From the NCBI RefSeq assembly GCF_000330885.1, contig NC_020062.1, positions 1,496,374 to 1,560,373 of the forward strand: a stretch of 64,000 nt of DNA, given 5' to 3'. Numbering within the stretch: position 1 is the first letter of the stretch; each line of letters opens with the position of its first letter. This stretch comes from Rhizobium tropici CIAT 899. Its GTDB lineage: Bacteria > Pseudomonadota > Alphaproteobacteria > Rhizobiales > Rhizobiaceae. The notes under the pieces are model-generated. The model was not told the origin of the DNA and ran no database searches. It saw nothing but the letters and a program-made list of their open reading frames with translations. Both the position numbers and the translations under genes were made by a program. Shown here piece by piece: positions 1 to 8,437 of the stretch.

Positions 1-684
1 CAACTGCTGTGCATCTTCGCCGGCGTCGCGCTCATCATGACGGCGCGCGGCCGCTGGATGGTGCCGCCCGGTCATGCCCTTTTCATTCCCGTCGGGCTGG
101 AACATTCGATCGAGATCCTGAGCGACGTCAGCATGAAATCCGTTTACGTGACGCCGCGCAGCCAGCCGCCGAAGGATGAGGCCCCGCGCGTCGTCGAAGT
201 GACGGAGCTCGCCCGCAGCTTGCTATTGGAGGCCATTCGGCTGCGGGAGGCGCCGGTCACTCATCGAAAGGCAAGGCTGGTCCTGTCTCTTCTCGTCGAG
301 GAGATCGCGACGCTGCCGGAACGGCCCCTCGGCCTTCCCTTCCCGTCCGACCGTCGGATGGCCGCGCTCTGCCGCGACTATCTGTCCACTCCATCGCCCA
401 ACGCCAGATTGGACGATTGGGCCGAGAAGCTTTCAGTAAGCCGTCGCACCTTCACCCGACAGTTCCGCAAGGAAACCGGCATCAGCTTCACCACATGGCG
501 GCAGCAGGCGAGCGTCTTTGCCTGCCTGCCGCAGCTCGCCGAGGGTCAGCCCGTCACCAATGTCGCGCTCGAAGCGGGCTACGAGAGCGTGGCCGCCTTC
601 ACTACGATGTTCCGCCGCATGCTCGGCACCTCGCCGCGCAGCTATATGGCCAGCCGCTGGACGTTTGAGCGGCAATCGGCTTGA
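1..684 (+). CDS. AraC-family transcriptional regulator, 5' end outside window
   Basis: The reading frame is open from the first base, so the gene starts upstream of the window; the first in-window ATG (37) lies inside the N-terminal cupin-like sensor domain (segment PPGHALFIPVGLEHS resembles the AraC cupin motif). The C-terminal 100 residues form the double helix-turn-helix: DDWAEKLSVSRRTFTRQFRKE for the first helix pair and NVALEAGYESVAAFTTMFRR followed by GTSPRSY for the second, the usual AraC signature. It lies 63 bp upstream of cobF in the same direction, but nothing shows that it controls the cobalamin genes; AraC members with this short cupin often regulate a neighbouring transporter or enzyme gene that would lie to the left. 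Effector unknown. Confidence 0.9.
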   Translation, partial: QLLCIFAGVALIMTARGRWMVPPGHALFIPVGLEHSIEILSDVSMKSVYVTPRSQPPKDEAPRVVEVTELARSLLLEAIRLREAPVTHRKARLVLSLLVEEIATLPERPLGLPFPSDRRMAALCRDYLSTPSPNARLDDWAEKLSVSRRTFTRQFRKETGISFTTWRQQASVFACLPQLAEGQPVTNVALEAGYESVAAFTTMFRRMLGTSPRSYMASRWTFERQSA

Positions 685-747
685 ACGTCTGCTCTTGAAA
701 TGGCCGAGCGCTTCCGGCAAACAGCGCTGAAGAGCGAGGGCAAGCAT

Positions 748-1524
748 ATGCGGCATATTCACATCGTCGGTATCGGCACGGGAAATCCCGAACATCTGAC
801 CGTGCAGGCGATCAATGCGCTGAACGCGGCCAATATCATCCTCATTCCCAGCAAAGGCGCGGCCAAGACGGAACTTGCCGATGTCAGGCGCGAGATCTGC
901 GAGCGCTATGTCACCAATCCGGCCACGCGTTTCGTTGGTTATGACGTGCCCTCGCGCCAGACAGCAGACCGCAGCTATGTACAGAGCGTCGACGAGTGGC
1001 ATGACGCGATTTCCGCGACCTATGAACGACTGTTTCTGGAACACCTGACGGAAAGAGAGAGTGCAGCCTTTCTCGTCTGGGGCGATCCGGGCCTTTACGA
1101 CAGCACGCTGCGTATCCTCCAGCGTGTCGTCGCTCGCGGTAAGATCGCTCTCGACTACAGCGTTGTTCCCGGCATTACCAGCATCCAGGCGCTGACAGCA
1201 AGCCATCGCATCCCACTTAACCTCGTCGGCAAGCCGGTGCAGATCACGACGGGCCGGCGGCTGGCCGAGAGCTTTCCGGGCATTGCCGAAACGGCGGTCG
1301 TCATGCTCGACGGCGAGCAGGCCTTCAGCAAGATCGACGACCCCGATGCCTATATCTATTGGGGAGCCTATCTCGGCAGCAAGGATGAGATCACGATCGC
1401 CGGCAGGCTGGCCGACGTTTCCGAGCGCATTCTCGCGACCCGCGCCGAAGCCCGCGCCAGGCACGGATGGATCATGGATATCTACCTCATGCGCAAGGGG
1501 CAGGATTTCGACGATCTCGAATAA
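748..1524 (+). CDS. cobF: Precorrin-6A synthase (deacetylating)
   Basis: SAM-dependent methyltransferase of the aerobic cobalamin pathway. It methylates C-1 of precorrin-5 and releases the acetyl group to give precorrin-6A. The N-terminus HIHIVGIGTGNPEHLTVQAI is the glycine-rich SAM-binding loop of the tetrapyrrole methylase fold, and VWGDPGLYD and VVPGITSIQAL are later family motifs. Length 258 residues is normal for CobF. The start at 748 has GAGGG about 8 bases upstream; an in-frame start at 700 would add a tail without family resemblance. CobF exists only in the oxygen-dependent pathway, which fits cobG next door. Confidence 0.95.
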   Translation: MRHIHIVGIGTGNPEHLTVQAINALNAANIILIPSKGAAKTELADVRREICERYVTNPATRFVGYDVPSRQTADRSYVQSVDEWHDAISATYERLFLEHLTERESAAFLVWGDPGLYDSTLRILQRVVARGKIALDYSVVPGITSIQALTASHRIPLNLVGKPVQITTGRRLAESFPGIAETAVVMLDGEQAFSKIDDPDAYIYWGAYLGSKDEITIAGRLADVSERILATRAEARARHGWIMDIYLMRKGQDFDDLE

Positions 1525-1597
1525 AGTGCCGAATACCAAATCGTTTGCCCGCCGATCCGGTTTGTGCAAGGAAATGTCCCTTATGAAGGGCAGTTTT

Positions 1598-3010
1598 ATG
1601 GTTGCGGCCGACACGCAGACAATAGAGGACCAGGCGTGCTTCTCTGAGAGGGGAGCCGCCGAGGATGGCGTTGCGTCGCCCCAGCCCTCCATGGTTCGCG
1701 GTGCCTGCCCCTCGCTGAGCGCGCCGATGCAGACGGGCGACGGCTTGCTCGTACGCCTGAGGCCATCAACGCCGGGCCTCACCGTCGCTCAAGTGCGCGC
1801 GCTGGCCGAGGCTGCTCAAAGGCATGGGAACGGTCTGATCGAGATCACGGCACGGGGCAATCTTCAGCTGCGCGGCATGACGCCGCAAAGCATGCCGGGA
1901 TTGGCCGCCGATATCGACCGCGCCGGCATCGTGCCGGAGAGCGGCGTTGCGATCGAAGTCCCGCCGCTCAGCGATGTCGATCCGTCGGAGATCGCCGATG
2001 CGCGTGGGCTCACTCAACGGCTACGAAACGCCATCCATTCCCTAAATCCCAAGCCAGCGCTCGCTGCCAAGCTCGCCATCATCGTCGACGGCGGCGGCCG
2101 GGTGATCCTCGATGAAATTTCCGCGGATATCCGTTTGAAGGCGATCAACGCTGTAGATGGCAGTCAACTGTGGGAGCTTGCGATCGCCGGAACGGCGGTG
2201 ACGGCCACGCCGCTTGCCGTTTTGCCGGACGAACAGGCGATTGCCGGTGTCATCACGCTGCTGAAAACCTTGGCCGCAATCGGCCCCCGCGCCCGTGGCC
2301 GCGATCTGGACGCCGCCGTACTGCAAGCACAATTTCCCGCCTCTCCCAACCTCCCCCTCCGTGGAACCATCCAGCCTGCCCCTCCTGTGGGCGTCATCCC
2401 GCTCGATGACGAACATTCCGCGCTCGGGTTGCGCCCTGCCTTCGGTCAAATCCACGCCCAGGATCTCATCCGCTTTCTTGGACTGGCCGAGGCGGCGGGC
2501 GTTCGTGAAATCCGGACGGGACCGGAACACAGCCTGTTGCTGCTCGGCCTTCCGCGTTATCGGGTCGAAAGCATGCAGCCTGCAGCAGCTGATTGCGGCT
2601 TTCAGACGCGCGCTGACGATCCGGCCAACTATGCAATCCCGTGCTCCGGCGCCGGCGCATGCGCCTCCGCGCACTATTCAACAAGGCAAGCAGCCGCCGA
2701 TCTCATCAACTTAGGCCCCGAACTGCTTGACGGCTCGCTCAAAGTACATCTGTCCGGCTGCACGAAAGGTTGCGCCCATCCGTCTCCGGCAATGCTCACC
2801 ATTGTCGGGGCTGCAACGGGCTATGCTATTGTCGTAAATGGGTCATCATCAGCGGAGCCCGTGGCCTACATCCACAAGGAAGGCCTGAAATCGGCGCTGG
2901 CTGCGCTCGGCAAACTGGTACGGAACAACAAAGCTGCTGGCGAATCGGCACAGCAGTGTCTTAAACGGCTCGGCCGGGACGCAATCGCGACGGCTTTACG
3001 ACAGGGATAG
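1598..3010 (+). CDS. cobG: Precorrin-3B synthase
   Basis: Oxygen-dependent monooxygenase that converts precorrin-3A to precorrin-3B, setting up ring contraction. It belongs to the sulfite/nitrite reductase family. The siroheme/4Fe-4S-type cysteines are visible as CSGAGAC (residues 349-355) and GCTKGC (388-392). Length 470 is close to known CobG proteins. The start at 1598 is chosen because GAAGGG lies 7 bases upstream; upstream ATGs at 1574 and 1583 have poorer spacing. The first 25 residues before the conserved block MVRGACPSLSAPMQTGDG are poorly conserved in the family, so a start near 1691 is possible. It is followed 2 bp later by cobH. Confidence 0.93.
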   Translation: MVAADTQTIEDQACFSERGAAEDGVASPQPSMVRGACPSLSAPMQTGDGLLVRLRPSTPGLTVAQVRALAEAAQRHGNGLIEITARGNLQLRGMTPQSMPGLAADIDRAGIVPESGVAIEVPPLSDVDPSEIADARGLTQRLRNAIHSLNPKPALAAKLAIIVDGGGRVILDEISADIRLKAINAVDGSQLWELAIAGTAVTATPLAVLPDEQAIAGVITLLKTLAAIGPRARGRDLDAAVLQAQFPASPNLPLRGTIQPAPPVGVIPLDDEHSALGLRPAFGQIHAQDLIRFLGLAEAAGVREIRTGPEHSLLLLGLPRYRVESMQPAAADCGFQTRADDPANYAIPCSGAGACASAHYSTRQAAADLINLGPELLDGSLKVHLSGCTKGCAHPSPAMLTIVGAATGYAIVVNGSSSAEPVAYIHKEGLKSALAALGKLVRNNKAAGESAQQCLKRLGRDAIATALRQG

Positions 3011-3012
3011 AA

Positions 3013-3645
3013 ATGCCTGACTATGACTATATCCGCGAGGGAGATGCGATCTATGAACGCTCCTTCGCGATCATCCGCAGCGAAGCCGATCTCCAGCGTT
3101 TTCCCGAAGCCGAGGCCGATGTCGCCGTCCGCATGATCCATGCCTGCGGACTGGTGGAAGCCGCAGAGCATTTTCTCTTCTCTCCCGATTTCGTCGCATC
3201 CGCCCGCAAGGCGCTGACTGACGGCGCGCCGATTTTCTGCGACGCGGAGATGGTCGCCCGCGGCGTGACCCGCGCCCGCCTGCCCGCCGCCAACGAAGTG
3301 ATCTGCACCTTGCAGGATCCGCGCACGGCTGAGATCGCCAAGACCATCGGCAATACGCGCTCGGCTGCCGCCATGCATCTATGGGCCGAGCGGCTTGCCG
3401 GCTCGGTCGTCGCCATCGGCAATGCGCCGACCGCCCTCTTCCACCTTCTGGAAATGCTGCGCGATGGTGCGCCGAAGCCAGCGGCCATCATCGGCATGCC
3501 CGTCGGCTTCGTCGGCGCGGCAGAATCGAAGGATGCGCTGGCCGAGAATTCCTACGGCGTTCCCTTTGCCATCGTGCGCGGCCGGCTTGGCGGCAGTGCC
3601 ATGACGGCAGCCGCCCTTAACGCTTTGGCGAGGCCGGGCCTATGA
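3013..3645 (+). CDS. cobH: Precorrin-8X methylmutase
   Basis: Isomerase that moves the methyl group from C-11 to C-12 of precorrin-8X, giving hydrogenobyrinic acid. The 210-residue length is right for CobH/CbiC. Conserved family segments are seen: RMIHACGLVEAAEHF near residue 40 with the catalytic histidine in RMIHACG, IFCDAEMVARGV, GNAPTALFHLLEM, and GMPVGFVGAAESK towards the C-terminus. The start has AGGGATAG just upstream, and the end overlaps cobI by 4 bases (ATGA), so translation is probably coupled. Confidence 0.96.
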   Translation: MPDYDYIREGDAIYERSFAIIRSEADLQRFPEAEADVAVRMIHACGLVEAAEHFLFSPDFVASARKALTDGAPIFCDAEMVARGVTRARLPAANEVICTLQDPRTAEIAKTIGNTRSAAAMHLWAERLAGSVVAIGNAPTALFHLLEMLRDGAPKPAAIIGMPVGFVGAAESKDALAENSYGVPFAIVRGRLGGSAMTAAALNALARPGL

Positions 3646-4379
3646 GCGCGCCTTCAATCGGAAGCCTGATTGGCGTCGGCACTGGCCCCGGCGATCCGGA
3701 ACTGCTGACTGTCAAGGCCGTCAAAGCCTTGGAGCGTGCCGATGTCGTCGCATACTTTGCCAAACAGGGCAGAGGTGGCAACGGAAAGGCCATTGTCCGC
3801 GACCTGCTGAAAGCGGATGTGACGCTGCTGCCGCTCTACTATCCCGTCACGACGGAGATCGATAAGGACAAACCGGACTATATCGATCAGATCACCGCTT
3901 TCTATGACGTTTCTGCCGAGATGGTGGCGGCACATCTGCGGGAAGGAAAGACGGTTGCCGTGCTCAGCGAAGGCGACCCGCTGTTTTACGGTTCCTACAT
4001 GCACCTGCATGTGCGCCTTGCCGATCGCTTCCCCACAGAGGTCATTCCGGGCGTGACGGCCATGTCCGGCTGCTGGTCGCTCGCCGGCTTGCCGATGGTG
4101 CAGGGAGACGACGTTCTCTCCGTGCTGCCGGGAACGATGGCGGAGGCTGAGCTCACTCGCCGCCTGGGCGATACGCAGGCCGCCGTCATCATGAAGGTCG
4201 GCCGCAATCTGCCAAAAATCCGCCGCGCGCTCGATGCCGCCGGCCGGCTGGAGGAGGCGATCTATGTCGAGCGCGGCACGATGACGAACGGCGCCATGAC
4301 GCCGCTCGCCAGCCGCGACGATGCCGAGGCGCCCTATTTCTCCCTCGTGCTGGTTCCTGGCTGGGAAAGCAGACCATGA
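3642..4379 (+). CDS. cobI: Precorrin-2 C20-methyltransferase
   Basis: SAM-dependent tetrapyrrole methylase acting on precorrin-2 to give precorrin-3A, the entry step of the corrin branch. The N-terminal loop LIGVGTGPGDPELLTVKAV, the middle motif LSEGDPLFYGSYMHL and VIPGVTAMSGCW are the standard family motifs. Length 245 residues agrees with CobI. It overlaps cobH at its start and cobJ at its end, each by ATGA, so cobH-I-J read as one tightly coupled unit. Confidence 0.96.
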   Translation: MSAPSIGSLIGVGTGPGDPELLTVKAVKALERADVVAYFAKQGRGGNGKAIVRDLLKADVTLLPLYYPVTTEIDKDKPDYIDQITAFYDVSAEMVAAHLREGKTVAVLSEGDPLFYGSYMHLHVRLADRFPTEVIPGVTAMSGCWSLAGLPMVQGDDVLSVLPGTMAEAELTRRLGDTQAAVIMKVGRNLPKIRRALDAAGRLEEAIYVERGTMTNGAMTPLASRDDAEAPYFSLVLVPGWESRP

Positions 4380-5140
4380 GCGGGCGTCTCTATGTCATCG
4401 GTACCGGCCCCGGCAAGCCTGAGCAGACGACGCCGGAGGCGCTGGCTGCGGTCGCGGACGCTCATGAATTTTACGGTTACGGTCCTTATCTCGACCGCCT
4501 CACCCTGCGCGACGACCAGATCCGTCAGGCATCAGACAATCGCGAGGAATTGGATCGCGCCAAGGTGGCGCTGCAGCGTACGTCAGCCGGCATCAATGTC
4601 TGCGTCGTCTCTGGCGGCGATCCCGGCGTCTTTGCCATGGCGGCTGCCGTTTGCGAGGCGATCGATGACGGTCCGGCAGAATGGCGGACAGTAGAGCTTA
4701 TCGTCGTGCCCGGCATCACCGCCATGCTTGCAGTCGCTGCGCGCATTGGCGCCCCTCTCGGGCACGATTTTTGCGCCATCTCGCTATCGGACAATCTGAA
4801 ACCCTGGCCGCTGATCGAGAGTCGTCTCCGCGCCGTCGCCGAGGCGGGCTTCGTGATCGCACTCTACAATCCGATCAGCAAGGCTCGCCCCTGGCAACTC
4901 GGCAAGGCCTTCGAGATCCTGCGCGCTGTACTGCCCGATGCAACACCTGTTATCTTCGGCCGGGCAGCCGGCCGCCCCGACGAGCGCATGATGGTGGCTC
5001 GGCTCGCAGATGCGGAGGCGTCACAAGCTGACATGGCGACCTGCGTCATCATCGGCTCGGCCGAAACGCGCATCATCGCCCGCGAAGGCCGTCCGGATCT
5101 GGTCTATACGCCGCGTTTCATCAAAGAAGAGGCGAAATGA
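4376..5140 (+). CDS. cobJ: Precorrin-3B C17-methyltransferase
   Basis: Performs C-17 methylation with ring contraction of precorrin-3B to precorrin-4. The N-terminus YVIGTGPGKPEQTTPEAL is the SAM loop; VVSGGDPGVFAMAAAV and VVPGITAMLAVAARIGAPLGHDFCAISLSDNLKPW are CobJ/CbiH hallmarks. Length 254 matches the short CobJ form. The last 37 bases overlap the 3' end of cobK, which is encoded on the other strand, so the two messages are complementary there. Confidence 0.96.
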   Translation: MSGRLYVIGTGPGKPEQTTPEALAAVADAHEFYGYGPYLDRLTLRDDQIRQASDNREELDRAKVALQRTSAGINVCVVSGGDPGVFAMAAAVCEAIDDGPAEWRTVELIVVPGITAMLAVAARIGAPLGHDFCAISLSDNLKPWPLIESRLRAVAEAGFVIALYNPISKARPWQLGKAFEILRAVLPDATPVIFGRAAGRPDERMMVARLADAEASQADMATCVIIGSAETRIIAREGRPDLVYTPRFIKEEAK

Positions 5141-5874
5141 TCGATCCAACCGAGCGCAGCCTCCACCGTTTCGACCACCGGCAGACCGGCGGCCTCAGCG
5201 CGCTCGACCATGATCACCTTGATGCCAAGCTGCCTTGCGGCCTCGATCTTCCCATAGGTCGCGTCACCACCACTGTTTTTGGCGACGACCACCTCGATCT
5301 GGTGCTGTCGCAGCATCTGCAGCTCGTCCTCCAGGCGAAACGGACCCCGGCTATGAATGTAGCTGACGTGCGGAACCGTCAGCGGCGGTTCGACGGGATC
5401 GACGCTGCGGACCCAATAATGGTGCTGCGGCGCGGCGTTCGCCTGATGCGCCTCCTGCCGGCCGGTCGCGAGGAAAACGCGCAAGGGCGCCTCGCCGAGG
5501 GCGGCGATAGCCTGCGAGACGCTGTGCACGGAAAGCCAATCATCGCCTTCGACCGGCACCCACGCCGGACGGCGCAGCGCGAGAGCGGACACATGGCATT
5601 GAGCAGCAGCCGCTGCGGCATTGGCCGAGATGCGGGCTGCGAAGGGGTGTGTGGCATCGATCAACAGGTCGATCTTTTCGTCGCGGATATAGCGGGCAAG
5701 CCCCTCGGCGCCGCCGAAACCGCCGCTGCGTACCGGAACGGGCTGCGGTGCCGGATCGGTGGTTCGGCCGGCAAGCGACAGGACGAGCTCGAGATCCGCT
5801 CGGGAGGCAAGGGCCGTTGCCAGCGCACGGGCCTCCGTCGTACCGCCGAGGATCAGAATGCGGGCCTTGCCCAT
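5104..5874 (-). CDS. cobK: Precorrin-6A reductase
   Basis: NADPH-dependent reductase converting precorrin-6A to dihydro-precorrin-6B (precorrin-6B). The N-terminus ILILGGTTEARALATAL is the CobK/CbiJ nucleotide-binding motif; DLLIDATHPFAARISANAA and VVAKNSGGDATYGKIEAAR are further family blocks. Length 256 is normal. It is the only cob gene here on the minus strand: its 3' end overlaps cobJ by 37 bp and its start codon shares bases with the cobL start codon. The sequence AAGG lies about 8 bases before its ATG. Confidence 0.95.
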   Translation of the reverse strand: MGKARILILGGTTEARALATALASRADLELVLSLAGRTTDPAPQPVPVRSGGFGGAEGLARYIRDEKIDLLIDATHPFAARISANAAAAAAQCHVSALALRRPAWVPVEGDDWLSVHSVSQAIAALGEAPLRVFLATGRQEAHQANAAPQHHYWVRSVDPVEPPLTVPHVSYIHSRGPFRLEDELQMLRQHQIEVVVAKNSGGDATYGKIEAARQLGIKVIMVERAEAAGLPVVETVEAALGWIDHFASSLMKRGV

Positions 5875-7099
5875 GGCTGAGACACCTTCAATTCAACGCT
5901 GGCTCACTCTTATCGGCATCGGCGAAGACGGTCCAGCCGGTCTCGGCGACGAAGCCAAGCGGCTGATCGCCTCATCGCCGGTCGTCTTCGGCGGGACGCG
6001 CCATATCGAGTTGATGAGCTCGCTGATATCAGGCGAAACGCAAGCATGGCTTTCGCCATTCGAAAAATCCGTCGAGGCGGTGCTTGCCCGGCGCGGCAAG
6101 CCGACGGTGGTTCTCGCGTCAGGCGATCCCTTCTTCTACGGTGTCGGCGCGACACTTTCGCGGAGCATTCCGGCCGCTGAAATGACCGTCATTCCGGCGC
6201 CCTCCTCCTTCAGCCTTGCCGCTTCGCGCCTCGGCTGGCCTTTGCAGGAGACGACGGTTCTCTCGCTGCACGGACGGCCGCTCGATCTGATCCGACCGCA
6301 TCTGCATGCCGGCCGCAAGATCCTGGCGCTGACATCCGACGACAAAGGCCCTGCCGATTTGGCGGCCCTGCTGCAAAGTTCCGGCTTCGGCCCATCCGAG
6401 CTTACGGTTCTGGAAGCGCTAGGCGGCCCGCATGAAAAGATCTCTCGGCAGAGCGCGGCCGATTTTTCCCTATCCGGCATCAGCGATCTGAATATCTGCG
6501 CAGTCGAGGTCAAGGCGGAAGCCGGCGCGCGGATTTTGCCGCTGAGTACGGGCCTCCCCGACGAGCTTTTCGAACATGACGGCCAGATCACCAAGCGGGA
6601 GATCCGTGCGATAACGCTATCGGCGCTGGCGCCACGTTCTGGTGAGCTGCTCTGGGATATCGGCGCCGGCTCCGGTTCGATCGGCATCGAATGGATGCTG
6701 GCCGATCCCTCACTGCGCGCCATTGCCATCGAGGCATCGCCCGAGCGTACGGCGCGCATCCGTCGCAATGCTGGCAATTTCGGCGTGCCGGGCCTGGTGA
6801 TTGTCGAAGGCATGGCACCGGCTGCGCTTGCTGGCCTCGCCGCACCCGATGCGATCTTCATTGGCGGCGGCGGCAGCGATGCCGGCGTGCTGGAGGCCGC
6901 CATCGACCGATTGAAAAGCGGCGGCAGGCTGGTCGCCAATGCCGTCACGACGGAAATGGAAGCGCTTCTGCTGGCCGAGCAGGCACGCCGCGGCGGCTCC
7001 CTGATCCGCATCGATATTGCGCGCGCCGCACCTGTCGGCCGCATGACCGGCTGGCGGCCGGCCATGCCGGTGACGCAATGGTCGTGGACCAAGTCATAA
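5873..7099 (+). CDS. cobL: Precorrin-6Y C5,15-methyltransferase (decarboxylating)
   Basis: Two-domain enzyme that methylates C-5 and C-15 of precorrin-6B and decarboxylates the C-12 acetate, giving precorrin-8X. The N-terminal CbiE-like methylase domain starts with LTLIGIGEDGPAGLGDEAKRL; the C-terminal CbiT-like domain, from about residue 215, carries ITKREIRAITLSAL and LLWDIGAGSGSIGIEWML, a class I SAM-binding motif. Length 408 is normal for the fused form. The start at 5873 matches family N-termini; an in-frame ATG at 5858 has a better ribosome site (GAGGA) and would deepen the overlap with cobK to 17 bp. Confidence 0.94.
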   Translation: MAETPSIQRWLTLIGIGEDGPAGLGDEAKRLIASSPVVFGGTRHIELMSSLISGETQAWLSPFEKSVEAVLARRGKPTVVLASGDPFFYGVGATLSRSIPAAEMTVIPAPSSFSLAASRLGWPLQETTVLSLHGRPLDLIRPHLHAGRKILALTSDDKGPADLAALLQSSGFGPSELTVLEALGGPHEKISRQSAADFSLSGISDLNICAVEVKAEAGARILPLSTGLPDELFEHDGQITKREIRAITLSALAPRSGELLWDIGAGSGSIGIEWMLADPSLRAIAIEASPERTARIRRNAGNFGVPGLVIVEGMAPAALAGLAAPDAIFIGGGGSDAGVLEAAIDRLKSGGRLVANAVTTEMEALLLAEQARRGGSLIRIDIARAAPVGRMTGWRPAMPVTQWSWTKS

Positions 7100-7118
7100 T
7101 GATGAATGAGGTAGAGCG

Positions 7119-7877
7119 ATGACAGTGCATTTCATTGGCGCAGGCCCCGGAGCCGCCGACCTGATCACGGTGCGCGGCCGGGATCTGATCGGCAAATGCC
7201 CGGTCTGCCTCTATGCCGGCTCGATCGTTTCGCCGGAACTGCTGCAATATTGCCCGCCCGGCGCCCGCATCATCGACACCGCGCCGATGTCGCTTGACGA
7301 GATCGAGGCGGAATATCTGAAAGCGGGCAAAGCGGGCGAGGATGTCGCGCGCCTGCATTCCGGCGATCTCTCGGTCTGGAGCGCTGTCGCCGAGCAGATC
7401 CGCAGGCTCGAGCAGCATGGCATCGACTACACGCTGACCCCAGGCGTTCCCGCTTTCGCAGCCGCCGCTTCTGCGCTCGGACGCGAGCTGACCATCCCGG
7501 CGGTAGCTCAAAGTCTCGTCCTGACCCGCGTGTCCGGCCGCGCCTCACCCATGCCGAACAATGAGACGCTGGCGAAATTCGGCGCGACCGGCGCCACGCT
7601 CGCGATCCATCTGGCAATCCATGCGCTCCAAGAAGTCGTCGAAGATCTGACGCCGCTATACGGGCCCGATTGCCCGGTTGCGATCGTCGTCAAGGCTTCC
7701 TGGCCCGATGAACGGATCATTCGGGGTACGCTTGCCACGATTGAAGCGAAAGTGGCCGCCGATCCGATCGAGCGCACCGCCCTGATCTTCGTCGGTCCGT
7801 CACTTGGCGCCAGCGATTTCCGCGAAAGCTCGCTCTACGACCCGACCTATCAGCGCCGTTTTCGCGGCCGGCAATAG
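7119..7877 (+). CDS. cobM: Precorrin-4 C11-methyltransferase
   Basis: SAM-dependent methylase converting precorrin-4 to precorrin-5. The N-terminus [38 protein letters not shown] and [19 protein letters not shown] are CobM/CbiF hallmarks. Length 252 is typical. It follows cobL by 19 bases with GAGGTAGAG before its ATG, so cobL and cobM form one unit. No cobB or cobyric acid gene follows; the later steps of B12 synthesis must be encoded elsewhere. Confidence 0.96.
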   Translation: MTVHFIGAGPGAADLITVRGRDLIGKCPVCLYAGSIVSPELLQYCPPGARIIDTAPMSLDEIEAEYLKAGKAGEDVARLHSGDLSVWSAVAEQIRRLEQHGIDYTLTPGVPAFAAAASALGRELTIPAVAQSLVLTRVSGRASPMPNNETLAKFGATGATLAIHLAIHALQEVVEDLTPLYGPDCPVAIVVKASWPDERIIRGTLATIEAKVAADPIERTALIFVGPSLGASDFRESSLYDPTYQRRFRGRQ

Positions 7878-7954
7878 CGCGGCACCGTTGCAAATCCGCT
7901 CGAAATTTCCTCTAGTCGATCGCGGCAAGCCACGGGGCAAAAGAGGATCGGAAT

Positions 7955-8392
7955 ATGCAGCGGATTACCATTACCATCGACGACGATCTTCTGGAGACGA
8001 TTGACCAGATCAGCGCACAGCGCGGCTATGCTAGCCGCTCGGAAACCTTGCGCGATCTCGTTCGCGACGCCGTTACGCGCGCGCAGCCGACCGTGGATGG
8101 CGAAGCCAGATGCTACGCCGCCCTCGCCTATGTCTATGAACATGAAACCCGCGACCTATCGCGCCGGCTGACGACGGCGCAACACCATCACCACGATCTC
8201 TCAGTCTCGACGCTTCACGTTCACATCGATGGGCACGATTGCCTCGAAGTCTCCGTGCTGAAGGGCAAGACGGACGACATCAGGGCATTTGCCGACAGCG
8301 TGGTGACGCAGCGCGGCGTGCGCTTCGGAAACCTGCACATCATCCCATCGGACGACGGCGCGAAGCACTCCGAAACGCATTCGCATGACTGA
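7955..8392 (+). CDS. nikR: Nickel-responsive ribbon-helix-helix regulator NikR
   Basis: Transcriptional repressor of metal uptake. Residues 1-45 form the ribbon-helix-helix DNA-binding domain (RITITIDDDLLETID, SRSETLRDLVRDAV). The C-terminal ACT-like domain holds the metal site: His77-80 run, His88 and His90 in LHVH, and Cys96 in GHDCLEV; the spacing is the same as the His76/His87/His89/Cys95 square-planar nickel site of E. coli NikR. GAGGA precedes the start by 6 bases. No nikABCDE or cobalt transporter lies in the window; its place after cobM suggests, but does not show, a link to cobalt or nickel supply. Confidence 0.93.
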   Translation: MQRITITIDDDLLETIDQISAQRGYASRSETLRDLVRDAVTRAQPTVDGEARCYAALAYVYEHETRDLSRRLTTAQHHHHDLSVSTLHVHIDGHDCLEVSVLKGKTDDIRAFADSVVTQRGVRFGNLHIIPSDDGAKHSETHSHD

Positions 8393-8437
8393 GGGGGCGC
8401 ATGATTGAACGGGCACACGAGTTGCCGGGCTACTCGG

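Noticed and set aside
684..748. Possible cobalamin riboswitch before cobF
   Set aside because: The gap is only 63 bp and no B12-box-like sequence was seen; a riboswitch needs about 200 bases.
433..1782. Long open frame (449 codons) on the minus strand over cobF
   Set aside because: It lies opposite the AraC gene, cobF and cobG, has no recognisable domain, and is explained by the high GC of the true genes.
8401..8437. Terminator between nikR and the isomerase gene
   Set aside because: No stem with adequate pairing was found in the short convergent gap.
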